Positions 1 to 9,212 are shown, counted from the first letter of the stretch. The stretch is 64,000 nucleotides of DNA from Pseudomonadota bacterium (GCA_023393635.1 JAEWKT010000052.1:1-64000); one strand, 5' to 3'. Numbers and translations are program-made. The notes: generated by a model from the sequence alone, not told the origin.

Positions 1-1
1 C

Positions 2-313
2 CAAGAAGCCCCAACTCCGTTAACAGAGTTGCGTGTAGATGGTGGTGCCTCTTGCAATGATATGCTGATGCAGTTTCAGGCCGATTTATTGGGCGTGCCT
101 GTATTACGGCCTAAGTTTCACGAAACCACGGCATTAGGCGCGGCACTCATGGCAGGTTTAGGTGCTGGATTATTTAAAGACACGCAGGATATTGAGCACC
201 TGTGGCAGCTTGACCATAGTTTTGAACCCAGCATAAGTGTTGATGAACGTGACAATTATCTGTTTAACTGGCATCAAGCAGTGGCTAAAACCAGAACTCA
301 GCCTACGCACTAA
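2..313 (+). CDS. glpK: glycerol kinase, C-terminal part (cut by window start)
   Basis: Glycerol kinase phosphorylates glycerol to sn-glycerol 3-phosphate in the cytoplasm with ATP. Only about the last 103 residues are present; the frame is open to the first base, so the true start lies outside the window. The segment contains the conserved ATP-domain stretch around LRVDGGASCNDMLMQF and the later TALGAALMAGLG block, both typical of FGGY-family GlpK near its C-terminus. It ends in TAA and is followed closely by a strong hairpin terminator. Family assignment is confident. Whether a glpF or glpD neighbour lies upstream cannot be seen. Confidence 0.9.
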   Translation, partial: QEAPTPLTELRVDGGASCNDMLMQFQADLLGVPVLRPKFHETTALGAALMAGLGAGLFKDTQDIEHLWQLDHSFEPSISVDERDNYLFNWHQAVAKTRTQPTH

Positions 314-341
314 TATTTAACCTAATTTAGGATATACCGCG

Positions 342-379
342 CACAAAAAAGCAGGCATCTATTGGCCTGCTTTTTTGTG
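342..379. terminator. bidirectional intrinsic terminator between glpK and the phasin-like gene
   Basis: A near-perfect inverted repeat: an A-tract plus GCAGGC, an 8-nt loop, then GCCTGC plus a T-tract. The flanking A and T runs make it usable on both strands. It sits between the end of glpK (plus strand) and the end of the minus-strand gene at 390-830. Confidence 0.85.
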
Positions 380-389
380 GATTACAATC

Positions 390-830
390 TTATTTTTTAA
401 ATTTTTCCCAGGCAGCCAGACTGGTACCCTTGGTATCGCCTAACTGGGTCACGGTTTCGTCTTTTGCTTTTACCAGCACTTCTTTAACCTGGTTAAAGGT
501 AGCTTGAGCAGTAGACATTAATTTATTTGCAGTGGTAGTGATTTCAGCTTTAAGCGCAGTAGCCAATTCACTTAAATCTTGCTTAGTCGTACTGAACTGA
601 TCTTTAGCATAATTAAGGCGCGACGTTACTTCTTCTTGCAAGCTGGCAACATTTTTTTGTACGCTGTCGCTCACTTCATTTACTTGCTCTTCCAAACGCT
701 CAATAGCCCCATTGGTTGCTTGCTTTACTTCATTTAAAGTGGTTTCAGCATTATCTTTTAACTGACCGAATTGCTTTGCAGTTTGCTTAGATACTTGCTT
801 GGTGTTTTGGGCAGCTTTTGTTTTGGCCAT
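390..830 (-). CDS. phasin-like coiled-coil protein of unknown function
   Basis: A 146-residue protein rich in Lys, Ala, Glu, Gln and Thr with no signal peptide, membrane segment or cysteine. The whole length after about residue 15 looks like amphipathic helix, resembling phasins (polyhydroxyalkanoate granule coat proteins) or other small structural coiled-coil proteins. No catalytic motif is visible. The start is supported by a GAGGG ribosome site just upstream of ATG on the minus strand. It lies next to another Lys/Glu-rich helical protein (1008-1577), but each has its own terminator. Function is not assigned; phasin is only a compositional analogy. Confidence 0.7.
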   Translation of the reverse strand: MAKTKAAQNTKQVSKQTAKQFGQLKDNAETTLNEVKQATNGAIERLEEQVNEVSDSVQKNVASLQEEVTSRLNYAKDQFSTTKQDLSELATALKAEITTTANKLMSTAQATFNQVKEVLVKAKDETVTQLGDTKGTSLAAWEKFKK

Positions 831-956
831 GATTAAACCCTCATTAAAGTTGAATATTGTTTAAGCAATATGACATAAAAGCCAAACTCAAGTATTTTGA
901 ACTGTCTAACAATTTTTTAAATCAGATTAACGGTTAATGTAAACTTACTAAGCAAT

Positions 957-989
957 AAAAAAAGCCGCATTCAATTGAATGCAGCTTTT
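957..989 (-). terminator. intrinsic terminator of the LEA-like gene
   Basis: The inverted repeat GCATTCAATTGAATGC, extended by flanking AAAAGC and GCTTTT, is followed on the minus strand by a T-rich run. It lies 19 nt beyond the stop of the 1008-1577 gene. Confidence 0.85.
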
Positions 990-1007
990 GTCTTAAGTCA
1001 AAAGTAT

Positions 1008-1577
1008 TTAACTTTTGATTTTGTCTAAGGCTTGTTTTGCTTTGACTTTAAAGTCTTCAATAATATCCATTGCCTGAGTTTTTAATTCCTCAACATTGAT
1101 ATTATTTTCCTCTAAGGTTTCTAAAGCCTTGGTCTTAAGCTCTTCATATTTATCCACGGCTTGCGCTTTTAATTCATCAACATGAATATCATTTTCTTCC
1201 AGTTTTTCAATAGCCTTGTTTTTCAGTGCTTCAATTTTCTCCAGGGCCTGGGCTTTTAAATCGCCTGCACTTTCACTGCCCTGATCAAGTTTTTCTTTCA
1301 TACCCTCTTTAAGTTCATCTATTTTCTCAGCGGCTTGATCTTTTAAGTCCCCTGCCTGGGTTTTTAGCTCATCTAATTGATCAGATGCCTGTTGTTTAAG
1401 GTCAGCAGCATTATCTTGCAGTTTGTCTTTTGCATTGCTGGCCTTTTCTTTAAGATTATCTTGCTGATCTGTTAAGGCTGACTTGGCGTTGTCTGCCTGT
1501 TTTTCGGTTTTTTCAAGTGCTTCATGAACCAGCTCATCAGTTTGCTTTTTTAAATCATCAAGATTCTTATTAGCCAT
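1008..1577 (-). CDS. LEA-like, repeat-containing amphipathic helical protein
   Basis: A 189-residue, Lys/Glu/Asp/Ala/Leu-rich protein predicted to be helical throughout, without signal peptide or cysteines. It resembles group 3 late-embryogenesis-abundant (LEA) type desiccation or stress proteins, with recurring ELK-Q-A units. Two adjacent 29-residue repeats are clear: residues 111-139 and 140-168, each ending in the pattern LEEN-(D/N)-I-x-V-(D/E)-ELK. A partial third copy follows to the C-terminus. A stress-protection role is inference from composition only. The N-terminus is MANKNLDD, and a GGGAG site precedes the ATG on the minus strand. Confidence 0.75.
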   Translation of the reverse strand: MANKNLDDLKKQTDELVHEALEKTEKQADNAKSALTDQQDNLKEKASNAKDKLQDNAADLKQQASDQLDELKTQAGDLKDQAAEKIDELKEGMKEKLDQGSESAGDLKAQALEKIEALKNKAIEKLEENDIHVDELKAQAVDKYEELKTKALETLEENNINVEELKTQAMDIIEDFKVKAKQALDKIKS

Positions 1578-1984
1578 CGTGTTTCTCCCAAAATAATAAA
1601 GAATGTAAAAATATAAATACTGTCACTGCTATTTAATATAGGAAGCTTGAAAACCAATAGCTAAGCGTTTCTTGTGATGTTTTTATACAGCAATTAACTA
1701 ATGTGCAGATTGTGTAAAACAGTTATATGCTGGCTGTTAGTATTCACTTTTCCTTGAAAATTTCTAAATAATTATTTCTTGGCTGGTTTTGGGTGATAGC
1801 GACAGGTTCTACAAGGAAAATTTGCAAATCACATAGACTTTCAAAGCACAAATCCGTACAATACTCTGTTAATTTCAAGCGAGCAGACTCAAGGAGGCGT
1901 GTTTTACTGACACGGCCTATTATTGGCATGTCTACTCGCTTTTTTACAGCCCCAATTTTCTGGTCAAAGCTCAGGAGCTTAGGT
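1578..1984. other. carA upstream region (about 400 nt, no clear gene)
   Basis: This region holds the divergent starts of the LEA-like gene and carA. The carA frame stays open back to about 1793, but the upstream codons look nothing like CarA and start codons there lack a ribosome site. An AGGAGG string near 1892 could serve a short leader peptide, but no convincing leader frame was found. No strong sigma-70 pair or ArgR-type operator could be fixed by eye. Confidence 0.4.
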
Positions 1985-3154
1985 TTGCGCACCCATGCCA
2001 TTTTAGCCCTCGCCGATGGAACGATCTTTCATGGTACATCTATCGGATCCACGGGTAGTACGACCGGTGAAGTCGTTTTTAACACTGCCATGACAGGTTA
2101 TCAAGAAATACTGACTGATCCTAGTTATGCCAAGCAGATTGTCACACTCACTTATCCCCATGTTGGTAATACGGGTACTAATGATGAAGACTTTGAGTCT
2201 GGACGCGCCAGTCGTGTATGGGCCAGTGGTCTTGTCATTCGTGATCTGCCATTACTTGCCAGTAACTTCCGCTCATCCAAGCCACTCGATCAGTATTTAA
2301 AAGATAATAACATTGTGGCAATTGCCGATATTGATACGCGTAAATTGACCCGTATTTTGCGTGACAAAGGGGCGCAAAATGGCTGTATTTTGGCGGGCGA
2401 CAATATCACTGAGCAACAAGCCATTGATGCTGCGCGTGGTTTTGGTGGCTTAAATGGTTTGGATTTGGCCAAAGAATGTTGCGACCCAAATGGCTATGAG
2501 TGGACAGAAGGCTCATGGCAATTAGGCAAAGGGTTTAGCCAGCCAGAAGCCAAGTTTCATGTGGTGGCTTACGACTATGGCTTTAAAACCAATATCTTGC
2601 GCCTGCTTGCAGATCGCGGTTGCCGCTTAACCGTTGTTCCTGCGCAAACCTCAGCAGATGATGTGCTGGCCTTAAATCCAGATGGTATTTTCTTATCCAA
2701 TGGTCCTGGTGATCCAGCAGCGTGTGACTATGCTATTGCAGCGGTTAAACAAATTGTTGAAACCACAGAGATACCAGTATTTGGTATTTGTCTGGGTCAT
2801 CAATTGCTGGCTTTAGCCTCAGGTGCAAAAACAGTCAAGATGAATCATGGTCATCATGGTGCAAACCACCCTGTTAAAGATCTGGATAGAGGCACGGTCA
2901 TGATTACCAGCCAAAATCACGGTTTTGCGGTTGATGAAAATGACTTGCCTGCGACCTTACGTGTCACCCATCGTTCGTTATTTGATGGCACTAATCAGGG
3001 CTTACACCGTACCGACAAACCAGCGTTTAGCTTTCAGGGACATCCTGAGGCAAACCCAGGCCCACATGATTGCTCACCCTTGTTTGATCATTTTATCGAA
3101 TTGATAGAGCAATCGGCCGCGTATCAATCAAAACTCCAATCCAAGCAATCATAA
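1985..3154 (+). CDS. carA: carbamoyl-phosphate synthase small (glutaminase) subunit
   Basis: CarA hydrolyses glutamine and channels ammonia to CarB for carbamoyl phosphate synthesis, which feeds pyrimidines and arginine. The product is 389 residues. The N-terminal domain begins RTHAILALADG. The C-terminal class I glutamine amidotransferase carries the nucleophile in GICLGHQ and the catalytic His and Glu in GHPEANPGP. I place the start at TTG 1985: AGGAG lies 7 nt upstream, and this start puts the catalytic cysteine at residue 269, the same number as in E. coli CarA. The longer frame from 1793 adds unconserved residues. carB follows after 15 nt, so the two form an operon. Confidence 0.95.
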   Translation: MRTHAILALADGTIFHGTSIGSTGSTTGEVVFNTAMTGYQEILTDPSYAKQIVTLTYPHVGNTGTNDEDFESGRASRVWASGLVIRDLPLLASNFRSSKPLDQYLKDNNIVAIADIDTRKLTRILRDKGAQNGCILAGDNITEQQAIDAARGFGGLNGLDLAKECCDPNGYEWTEGSWQLGKGFSQPEAKFHVVAYDYGFKTNILRLLADRGCRLTVVPAQTSADDVLALNPDGIFLSNGPGDPAACDYAIAAVKQIVETTEIPVFGICLGHQLLALASGAKTVKMNHGHHGANHPVKDLDRGTVMITSQNHGFAVDENDLPATLRVTHRSLFDGTNQGLHRTDKPAFSFQGHPEANPGPHDCSPLFDHFIELIEQSAAYQSKLQSKQS

Positions 3155-3169
3155 TTCAGGGAGCTATCA

Positions 3170-6100
3170 ATGCCTAAACGTACAGACATAAAAAGCATCC
3201 TGATTATTGGTGCTGGCCCAATTGTGATCGGTCAGGCCTGCGAGTTTGACTATTCAGGTGCGCAAGCCTGTAAAGCCCTGCGTGAAGAAGGCTATCGTGT
3301 TATTTTGGTGAACTCGAATCCAGCCACCATCATGACCGACCCGAGCATGGCAGACTCGACCTACATTGAGCCAATTACCTGGCAAACTGTGGCGCAAATT
3401 ATTGAAAAAGAACGTCCAGATGCGGTGCTGCCCACCATGGGCGGCCAAACTGCCCTGAACTGCGCGCTGGCACTGGATGCCAATGGCGTGCTGGAAAAAT
3501 ACAATGTTGAGCTGATCGGTGCCTCTAAAGAAGCCATTGAAATGGCCGAAGACCGTAAGCTATTTGATCAGGCCATGCGCCGTATTGGTCTGGAGTGCCC
3601 ACGTGCTGCGGTTGCCAGCACCATGGAAGAAGCATTTGAAATTCAGGCCACGCTTGGTTTCCCTGCCATTATTCGCCCCTCATTTACCATGGGCGGTTCA
3701 GGGGGTGGTATTGCCTATAACCGCGAAGAATTTATTGAAATTTGCGAACGCGGTTTTGATTTATCGCCTACTCACGAGCTATTAATTGATGAATCATTAA
3801 TTGGCTGGAAAGAGTATGAAATGGAAGTGGTGCGGGATAAAAACGACAACTGCATTATTGTGTGTTCCATTGAAAACTTTGACCCAATGGGCGTGCATAC
3901 TGGCGACTCGATTACCGTTGCACCAGCGCAAACCTTAACTGACAAAGAATATCAATTGATGCGTAATGCATCGATTGCAGTACTGCGTGAAATTGGCGTA
4001 GAAACTGGTGGCTCTAACGTTCAATTTGGGATAAATCCTAAAGATGGCCGTATGGTGGTCATTGAAATGAATCCGCGTGTGTCGCGTTCATCTGCCTTGG
4101 CCTCTAAAGCAACGGGTTTCCCGATTGCAAAAATTGCTGCCAAATTAGCGGTAGGTTATACCTTGGATGAGCTGAAAAATGACATCACTGGTGGAACCAC
4201 CCCTGCGTCATTTGAACCTGCCATTGATTACGTGGTTACCAAAATTCCACGCTTTAACTTTGAAAAGTTCCCACAAGCTGAGCCAATTTTAACCACACAA
4301 ATGAAATCTGTGGGTGAAGTGATGGCCATTGGTCGTAACTTCCAGGAATCCATGCATAAAGCATTGCGTGGCTTGGAAGTGGGCGCATCAGGCTTTGATG
4401 AAAAAATACCAGTCGGTGCTGAAGGTGCTATTGATAAAATTCGTCTTGAATTAAAAGTCCCTGGCCCCGAACGCATCTGGTATGTGGCTGATGCGTTTCG
4501 TCATGGCATGAGCATGGAACAAGTGTTTGAATACACTGCAATTGATCCATGGTTCCTAGTTCAAATCGAAGACATCGTTAAAACTGAAGAACAAGTGAAA
4601 CAACTGGGCTTTGCAGGCTTAACTTATGATGTGATGCGCAGCTTGAAGCGTAAAGGTCTGTCTGATTTACGCATTGCCAATTTGCTGGGTATTCGTCAAA
4701 AACAACTGCGTAAGCGTCGTTGGGATTTAGGCATTCATCCTGTTTATAAGCGTGTGGATACCTGTGCGGCTGAGTTTGCTACCAGTACGGCCTATATGTA
4801 CTCTACTTATGAAGACGAGTGCGAAGCAAATCCATCCAACCGTGACAAAATCATGGTCTTGGGTGGCGGGCCCAACCGTATTGGTCAGGGCATTGAGTTT
4901 GACTATTGCTGTGTGCATGCTGCCCTTGCCATGCGTGAAGATGGTTATGAAACCATTATGGTCAACTGTAACCCAGAAACAGTATCGACCGACTATGACA
5001 CCTCCGACCGCTTGTATTTTGAATCGGTCACCCTTGAAGATGTGCTGGAAATTGTACGTCTTGAAAAACCAAAAGGCGTGATTGTGCAGTATGGTGGTCA
5101 AACACCTTTGAAATTGGCACGCGCTTTAGAAGAAGCAGGTACGCCAATTATTGGTACTTCGCCTGATGCGATTGATCGCGCTGAAGACCGTGAACGTTTC
5201 CAGCAAATGATTGAACGCCTAAACTTGCGTCAGCCACCCAACCGTATTATCAGAAGTGCTGAAGAAGGCATTGTTGAAGCGGAAAAAGTGGGATATCCGC
5301 TAGTCGTGCGTCCATCGTATGTACTGGGCGGCCGTGCCATGGAAATTGTGTATAACGTGGATGAACTCAAACGTTATTTGCGTGAAGCCGTACAAGCCTC
5401 TAACGAAGCCCCTGTGTTGCTGGATCGCTTCCTTGACGATGCCATTGAAGTCGACGTGGACTGCGTATCTGACGGTACTGATGTGGTGATTGGCGGTATT
5501 ATGCAGCACATTGAGCAAGCAGGTGTGCACTCAGGTGACTCAGCCTGTTCATTGCCGCCTTATTCATTGTCTGAAGACATTCAGGATGTGATGCGTGAGC
5601 AAACCGTGGCCATGGCAAAAGAGCTGGGCGTGGTTGGCCTGATGAACGTGCAGTTTGCCATTAAAGGCAACGATGTTTATATTCTGGAAGTCAATCCGCG
5701 CGCCTCACGCACCATTCCGTTTGTGTCCAAGTGCATTGGTGAAAGCCTTGCCAAAGTTGCCGCACGCTGCATGGCAGGTACTTCGCTTAAAGAACAAAAC
5801 TTTAGCACTGAAATTGTGCCCAAGTTCTTTGCGGTGAAAGAAGCAGTATTCCCATTTGCCAAATTCCCAGGCGTTGACCCAATTCTTGGGCCAGAAATGA
5901 AATCCACTGGCGAAGTCATGGGCGTGGGCAAAACTTTTGGTGAAGCTTTCTATAAAGCCGTACTAGGCAGTAATGACCGCTTGCCTGGCAAACCTGCTGA
6001 GGGTGAAACCAAGCGCGTCTTTATTTCCGTGCGCGACAGCGATAAACCACACATTGCACCTGTTGCCAAAAAGCTCATTGCTTTAGGCTTTAAACTGGTG

Positions 6101-6400
6101 GCTACAGGTGGTACTTATCGCGTGCTGTCTGAACAAGGTATTGAGTGCGAGCGTGTGAATAAAGTCACTGAAGGCCGTCCACACATTGTAGACCGCTTGA
6201 AAAATGGCGAGATTCACCTCATTATCAATACCACTGAAGGTAAACAGGCACAGCAGGATTCGTTTTCCATTCGCCGTAGTGCCCTGCAAGGCAAAGTATA
6301 TTACACCACCACTTTAAGCGGTGCCGATGCAGTATGCGAAGCCGTCAACATTCAACTACCAATGGACGTTTATCGTTTGCAAGATTTGCAAAACATCTAA
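3170..6400 (+). CDS. carB: carbamoyl-phosphate synthase large subunit
   Basis: The 1076-residue synthetase subunit makes carbamoyl phosphate from bicarbonate, ammonia (from CarA) and two ATP. Two homologous ATP-grasp halves are visible. The first begins near residue 1 with IIGAGPIVIGQACEFDYSG and carries the SFTMGGSGGGIAYN phosphate loop; the second begins near residue 560 with VLGGGPNRIGQGIEFDYCC. The last ~140 residues form the MGS-like allosteric domain (KRVFISVRDSDKPH onward), the UMP/ornithine effector site in E. coli. The length matches the E. coli protein (1073). GGGAG precedes the ATG. A strong terminator follows, closing the carAB operon before greA. Confidence 0.98.
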   Translation: MPKRTDIKSILIIGAGPIVIGQACEFDYSGAQACKALREEGYRVILVNSNPATIMTDPSMADSTYIEPITWQTVAQIIEKERPDAVLPTMGGQTALNCALALDANGVLEKYNVELIGASKEAIEMAEDRKLFDQAMRRIGLECPRAAVASTMEEAFEIQATLGFPAIIRPSFTMGGSGGGIAYNREEFIEICERGFDLSPTHELLIDESLIGWKEYEMEVVRDKNDNCIIVCSIENFDPMGVHTGDSITVAPAQTLTDKEYQLMRNASIAVLREIGVETGGSNVQFGINPKDGRMVVIEMNPRVSRSSALASKATGFPIAKIAAKLAVGYTLDELKNDITGGTTPASFEPAIDYVVTKIPRFNFEKFPQAEPILTTQMKSVGEVMAIGRNFQESMHKALRGLEVGASGFDEKIPVGAEGAIDKIRLELKVPGPERIWYVADAFRHGMSMEQVFEYTAIDPWFLVQIEDIVKTEEQVKQLGFAGLTYDVMRSLKRKGLSDLRIANLLGIRQKQLRKRRWDLGIHPVYKRVDTCAAEFATSTAYMYSTYEDECEANPSNRDKIMVLGGGPNRIGQGIEFDYCCVHAALAMREDGYETIMVNCNPETVSTDYDTSDRLYFESVTLEDVLEIVRLEKPKGVIVQYGGQTPLKLARALEEAGTPIIGTSPDAIDRAEDRERFQQMIERLNLRQPPNRIIRSAEEGIVEAEKVGYPLVVRPSYVLGGRAMEIVYNVDELKRYLREAVQASNEAPVLLDRFLDDAIEVDVDCVSDGTDVVIGGIMQHIEQAGVHSGDSACSLPPYSLSEDIQDVMREQTVAMAKELGVVGLMNVQFAIKGNDVYILEVNPRASRTIPFVSKCIGESLAKVAARCMAGTSLKEQNFSTEIVPKFFAVKEAVFPFAKFPGVDPILGPEMKSTGEVMGVGKTFGEAFYKAVLGSNDRLPGKPAEGETKRVFISVRDSDKPHIAPVAKKLIALGFKLVATGGTYRVLSEQGIECERVNKVTEGRPHIVDRLKNGEIHLIINTTEGKQAQQDSFSIRRSALQGKVYYTTTLSGADAVCEAVNIQLPMDVYRLQDLQNI

Positions 6401-6415
6401 TAACGTCTAAAGGGT

Positions 6416-6455
6416 TCCGCTGACTCTCGTTAAGAGGCAGCGGAGCTTTTTTTTT
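6416..6455 (+). terminator. intrinsic terminator of carAB
   Basis: A hairpin with arms TCCGCTG and CAGCGGA around an inner CTC/GAG stem is followed by nine T residues. It begins 15 nt after the carB stop, so greA is probably transcribed separately. Confidence 0.9.
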
Positions 6456-6515
6456 AGGGCTGTATTTATTGTTTGTAATGAACACAGGTGCTGTACCCAT
6501 TAAAAGGATATGATC

Positions 6516-6995
6516 ATGCAACGCTACCCCATGACTCCAGAAGGCTTCGATGCCCTTACAAAAGAATTGCAACAGCTTAAATCTGTTGAACGTCCACGCA
6601 TTATTGCCTCTATTGCAGAGGCACGCGCCCACGGTGATCTAAAAGAAAATGCGGAATACCATGCCGCCAAAGAACAGCAAGGCTTTTGTGAAGGTCGTAT
6701 TCAGGAAATTGAAGCCAAACTTGGCGCGGCTGATGTGATTGAAGTGAGCAAGTTGCTGCAAGATGGTCGTGTGGTATTTGGTGTGACGGTTGAAATTGAA
6801 AATCTGGATACTGAAGAACGACGCAGTTATCGTTTGGTAGGTGATGACGAAGCAGACTATAAGGTCAATAAAATTTCGATTAACTCTCCCATTGCGCGTG
6901 GCCTGATTGGTAAACATGAAGGCGATGAAGTTCGTATTACCACCCCAGGGGGTGAAGTGGAATATGAAATTGTTAGCGTGAAGTATATCGGTTGA
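6516..6995 (+). CDS. greA: transcription elongation factor GreA
   Basis: GreA enters the RNA polymerase secondary channel and stimulates cleavage of backtracked RNA. The 159-residue product has the N-terminal coiled coil with the acidic tip HGDLKENAEYHAAKEQQ, whose Asp and Glu help place the catalytic metal, and the C-terminal FKBP-like domain (SPIARGLIGK near the end). I choose ATG 6516 over ATG 6510. AAGGA at 6504-6508 lies 7 nt from 6516 but only 1 nt from 6510, and MQRYPMTPEG aligns with E. coli GreA. Its position after carAB is as in other Moraxellaceae. Confidence 0.96.
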   Translation: MQRYPMTPEGFDALTKELQQLKSVERPRIIASIAEARAHGDLKENAEYHAAKEQQGFCEGRIQEIEAKLGAADVIEVSKLLQDGRVVFGVTVEIENLDTEERRSYRLVGDDEADYKVNKISINSPIARGLIGKHEGDEVRITTPGGEVEYEIVSVKYIG

Positions 6996-7018
6996 TTTCA
7001 AACCTACTATTTCATATT

Positions 7019-7064
7019 AAAAAGCACCCTTCAAATTAGATCGCATGTTCAACTTGTGGGGTGC
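7019..7064 (-). terminator. possible terminator of the ADC-like gene
   Basis: GCACCC and GGGTGC arms enclose a long loop of about 29 nt and are followed on the minus strand by five T. The long loop makes it weaker than the other terminators in the window. Confidence 0.4.
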
Positions 7065-7090
7065 CGTTCATCAAGGTTACTTTTTACTTC

Positions 7091-7759
7091 TTACTCAGTT
7101 GACTTGCTAATTTCACTAATTTGAGGAATTGGAAAGATCATTTCTAATTCACTGATTTTAATGGCACTGATTACTTTTGCTTGGCTTAGGTCTGGAAAGT
7201 AATCAGCATTAAATGTCCAGTTTTTTACCTTAGCAAAACAAGCCTGTCCTTTTGCTTCTGGCGCAACATAAAACCGTTTAGTTTGCCAATCTTGAACCAG
7301 GGTTCTTAAACGCTTGGGTGCTAACGCTGTACTAATAGGAAATTTAATACCACCAGACTCAAACTCGATCCGCGCAATCGCTTGATCGTCAGGGGTTTTA
7401 ACTTCAATTAAATCAGTATTGGGTTGGCCATCCGCATTGTGATAATCAAAGCGAGCCAACTCCTTTGGAATTCCCCAGTTTTGCTGGCCATTGATGACTG
7501 AGGCCATGGTAGACACATAAATTTTATCAATTGAAGGATAACCTTTTATCACCCCATGATTTAAGTGTGGAATGTGCAGCAACTCATAATATGCCCCGAC
7601 ATTACTTTGCGCATAGTTAGCAAAAATAAGTAATTGAATACGACCGCGTAACCATGGCATTTTTATTTTTGTAGCACTCATGGGCATCCAAACCGCAACC
7701 ACATAACCTTCCCCTGTTAACCGCCAAGGTGCTGGTGCGGTTTTATTTTCAGCGTTCAT
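7091..7759 (-). CDS. acetoacetate decarboxylase-like (ADC superfamily) protein
   Basis: A 222-residue cytoplasmic protein with the ADC-superfamily fold signature: an N-terminal strand region around PWRLTGEGYVVAVW, and WGIPKELARFDY at residues 95-106. In true acetoacetate decarboxylase this site carries two adjacent lysines after Tyr-Pro: the Schiff-base lysine, and a neighbour that lowers its pKa. Here the pair reads Lys99-Glu100, so the second lysine is replaced by an acid. Decarboxylase activity is therefore doubtful; the superfamily also contains aldolase-dehydratase-like enzymes. AGGG precedes the ATG by about 7 nt. It is apparently single and unlinked to acetone or butanol genes. Confidence 0.75.
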   Translation of the reverse strand: MNAENKTAPAPWRLTGEGYVVAVWMPMSATKIKMPWLRGRIQLLIFANYAQSNVGAYYELLHIPHLNHGVIKGYPSIDKIYVSTMASVINGQQNWGIPKELARFDYHNADGQPNTDLIEVKTPDDQAIARIEFESGGIKFPISTALAPKRLRTLVQDWQTKRFYVAPEAKGQACFAKVKNWTFNADYFPDLSQAKVISAIKISELEMIFPIPQISEISKSTE

Positions 7760-7882
7760 TAACTGCCCTACTGTTTATGATTCAACTATTAATAAGCGAT
7801 CTATCTCAAAATGGCGATATCCAAATTGATCTAATTAATAGCATAAACTAGCAAACAAAATAGGCCTTATATAGAATTAAAA

Positions 7883-9076
7883 CTAGGATGATTTAGCTAT
7901 AGTTTGCCGATGTTGTGTTGCCAGCCATACCACCAAAACCAAGCTACTTAATATAAAACCAATAGCTGACACCCCTATCCATGTATAATGCTGATACGCC
8001 CATGCAGAGACTAAAGACCCAAACGCCCCACCAATAAAATAGCTCAGCATATAGCCTGCATTTAGGCGATTTCGGGCTTGTGGATTAATTTGATAAATCA
8101 TGTTTTGATTAACCACATGCACCAACTGCACGCATAGGTCTAGCACAATAATCCCAATCACCAATGCCACTACTGAGTACGCGCCAAAGTAAACAGGTAT
8201 CCAGGATAGCATCAGTAAAACACAGCCTAGGGTAGTGGTCTGTTGAGCTTTACCCTGATCCACCAGTTTACCTGCCCTGCCAGCCGCCAATGCACCTGCA
8301 ACGCCTGCCAAGCCAAATAAACCAATCATAAAGTCAGAGAAATCAAAGGGCGGTTTGGCCAGCAAGAATGCCAAGGGCGTCCATAACACACTAAAACTGG
8401 CAAACACCAATCCGCCCATTACAGAGCGCCATAAAAACACTTTTTCAGTTTTAAAAAAGGTAAAAATAGAACCCAGTAACTGAAAGTAATTTAAACCTGC
8501 ATGCTCATGATGCTTGGGCAGCTTGCGATATAGCACAGCAGTAGTAATCAGCACTACCACAGACGCGCACCAGTAAATCGTATGCCAATCGCCTAAGTCA
8601 GACAGCATTCCCGCCACGGTACGCGCCAGTAAAATTCCAAGCAGCAAACCGCTCATAATGGTACCGACCACCTGCCCTCGTTGGCTAGGACTGGCCAGTG
8701 CCGCACCAAACGGCACAATGACCTGCGCCACCACAGAAAAAAAACTGCTAATACTGGTACCTAGCAGTAACATCCAAAAACTGTGTGACAGCGCGCTAAT
8801 GAATAAACCACCAGTGGACAGTAGCAACAAAGTGACCATTAAACGCCGTTGTTCAAACAAATCACCCAATGGCACCAGTAATATCAATCCTACGGCATAC
8901 GACAACTGCGCCACAGTGACAATAATGCCTGCACTGGCATAGGACAAATTAAAGGAGGCTGAAATGCTATGCAGCAAGGGCTGTGCGTAATAATTACTCG
9001 CTACTACCACACCAGTGGTAAAGGCCATCAATAGCACCATGCCACGACTTAAAAAGGGCGTTACTGTTTGTGACAT
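7883..9076 (-). CDS. MFS transporter, DHA1-like
   Basis: A 397-residue membrane protein with about 12 hydrophobic helices in two six-helix halves. The loop between helices 2 and 3 reads PLGDLFEQRRLM, the usual major facilitator motif A position, and the N-terminus has ASNYYAQPLLHSI. This resembles the large DHA1-type family of predicted drug or metabolite efflux permeases, such as E. coli YgaY-like proteins. Substrate is unknown and no regulator gene is adjacent. A 123-nt gap separates it from the ADC-like gene downstream, so shared transcription is possible but unproven. Confidence 0.85.
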   Translation of the reverse strand: MSQTVTPFLSRGMVLLMAFTTGVVVASNYYAQPLLHSISASFNLSYASAGIIVTVAQLSYAVGLILLVPLGDLFEQRRLMVTLLLLSTGGLFISALSHSFWMLLLGTSISSFFSVVAQVIVPFGAALASPSQRGQVVGTIMSGLLLGILLARTVAGMLSDLGDWHTIYWCASVVVLITTAVLYRKLPKHHEHAGLNYFQLLGSIFTFFKTEKVFLWRSVMGGLVFASFSVLWTPLAFLLAKPPFDFSDFMIGLFGLAGVAGALAAGRAGKLVDQGKAQQTTTLGCVLLMLSWIPVYFGAYSVVALVIGIIVLDLCVQLVHVVNQNMIYQINPQARNRLNAGYMLSYFIGGAFGSLVSAWAYQHYTWIGVSAIGFILSSLVLVVWLATQHRQTIAKSS

Positions 9077-9212
9077 GAGATTATCTTAACTAAAAAACGT
9101 GAGATGCAAGCCGCTTTGAGCAGATGCAAAAAATAGTATGAATCAACCATTAACGACTATCAAAGTATTCAACAGTGTTTAAAGCAACCAATAGAGAAGG
9201 ACTGAGTTTATT

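Noticed and set aside
1744..2001. 85-codon minus-strand frame across the carA start
   Set aside because: It overlaps the carA ribosome site and first codons, has no ribosome site and no recognisable composition.
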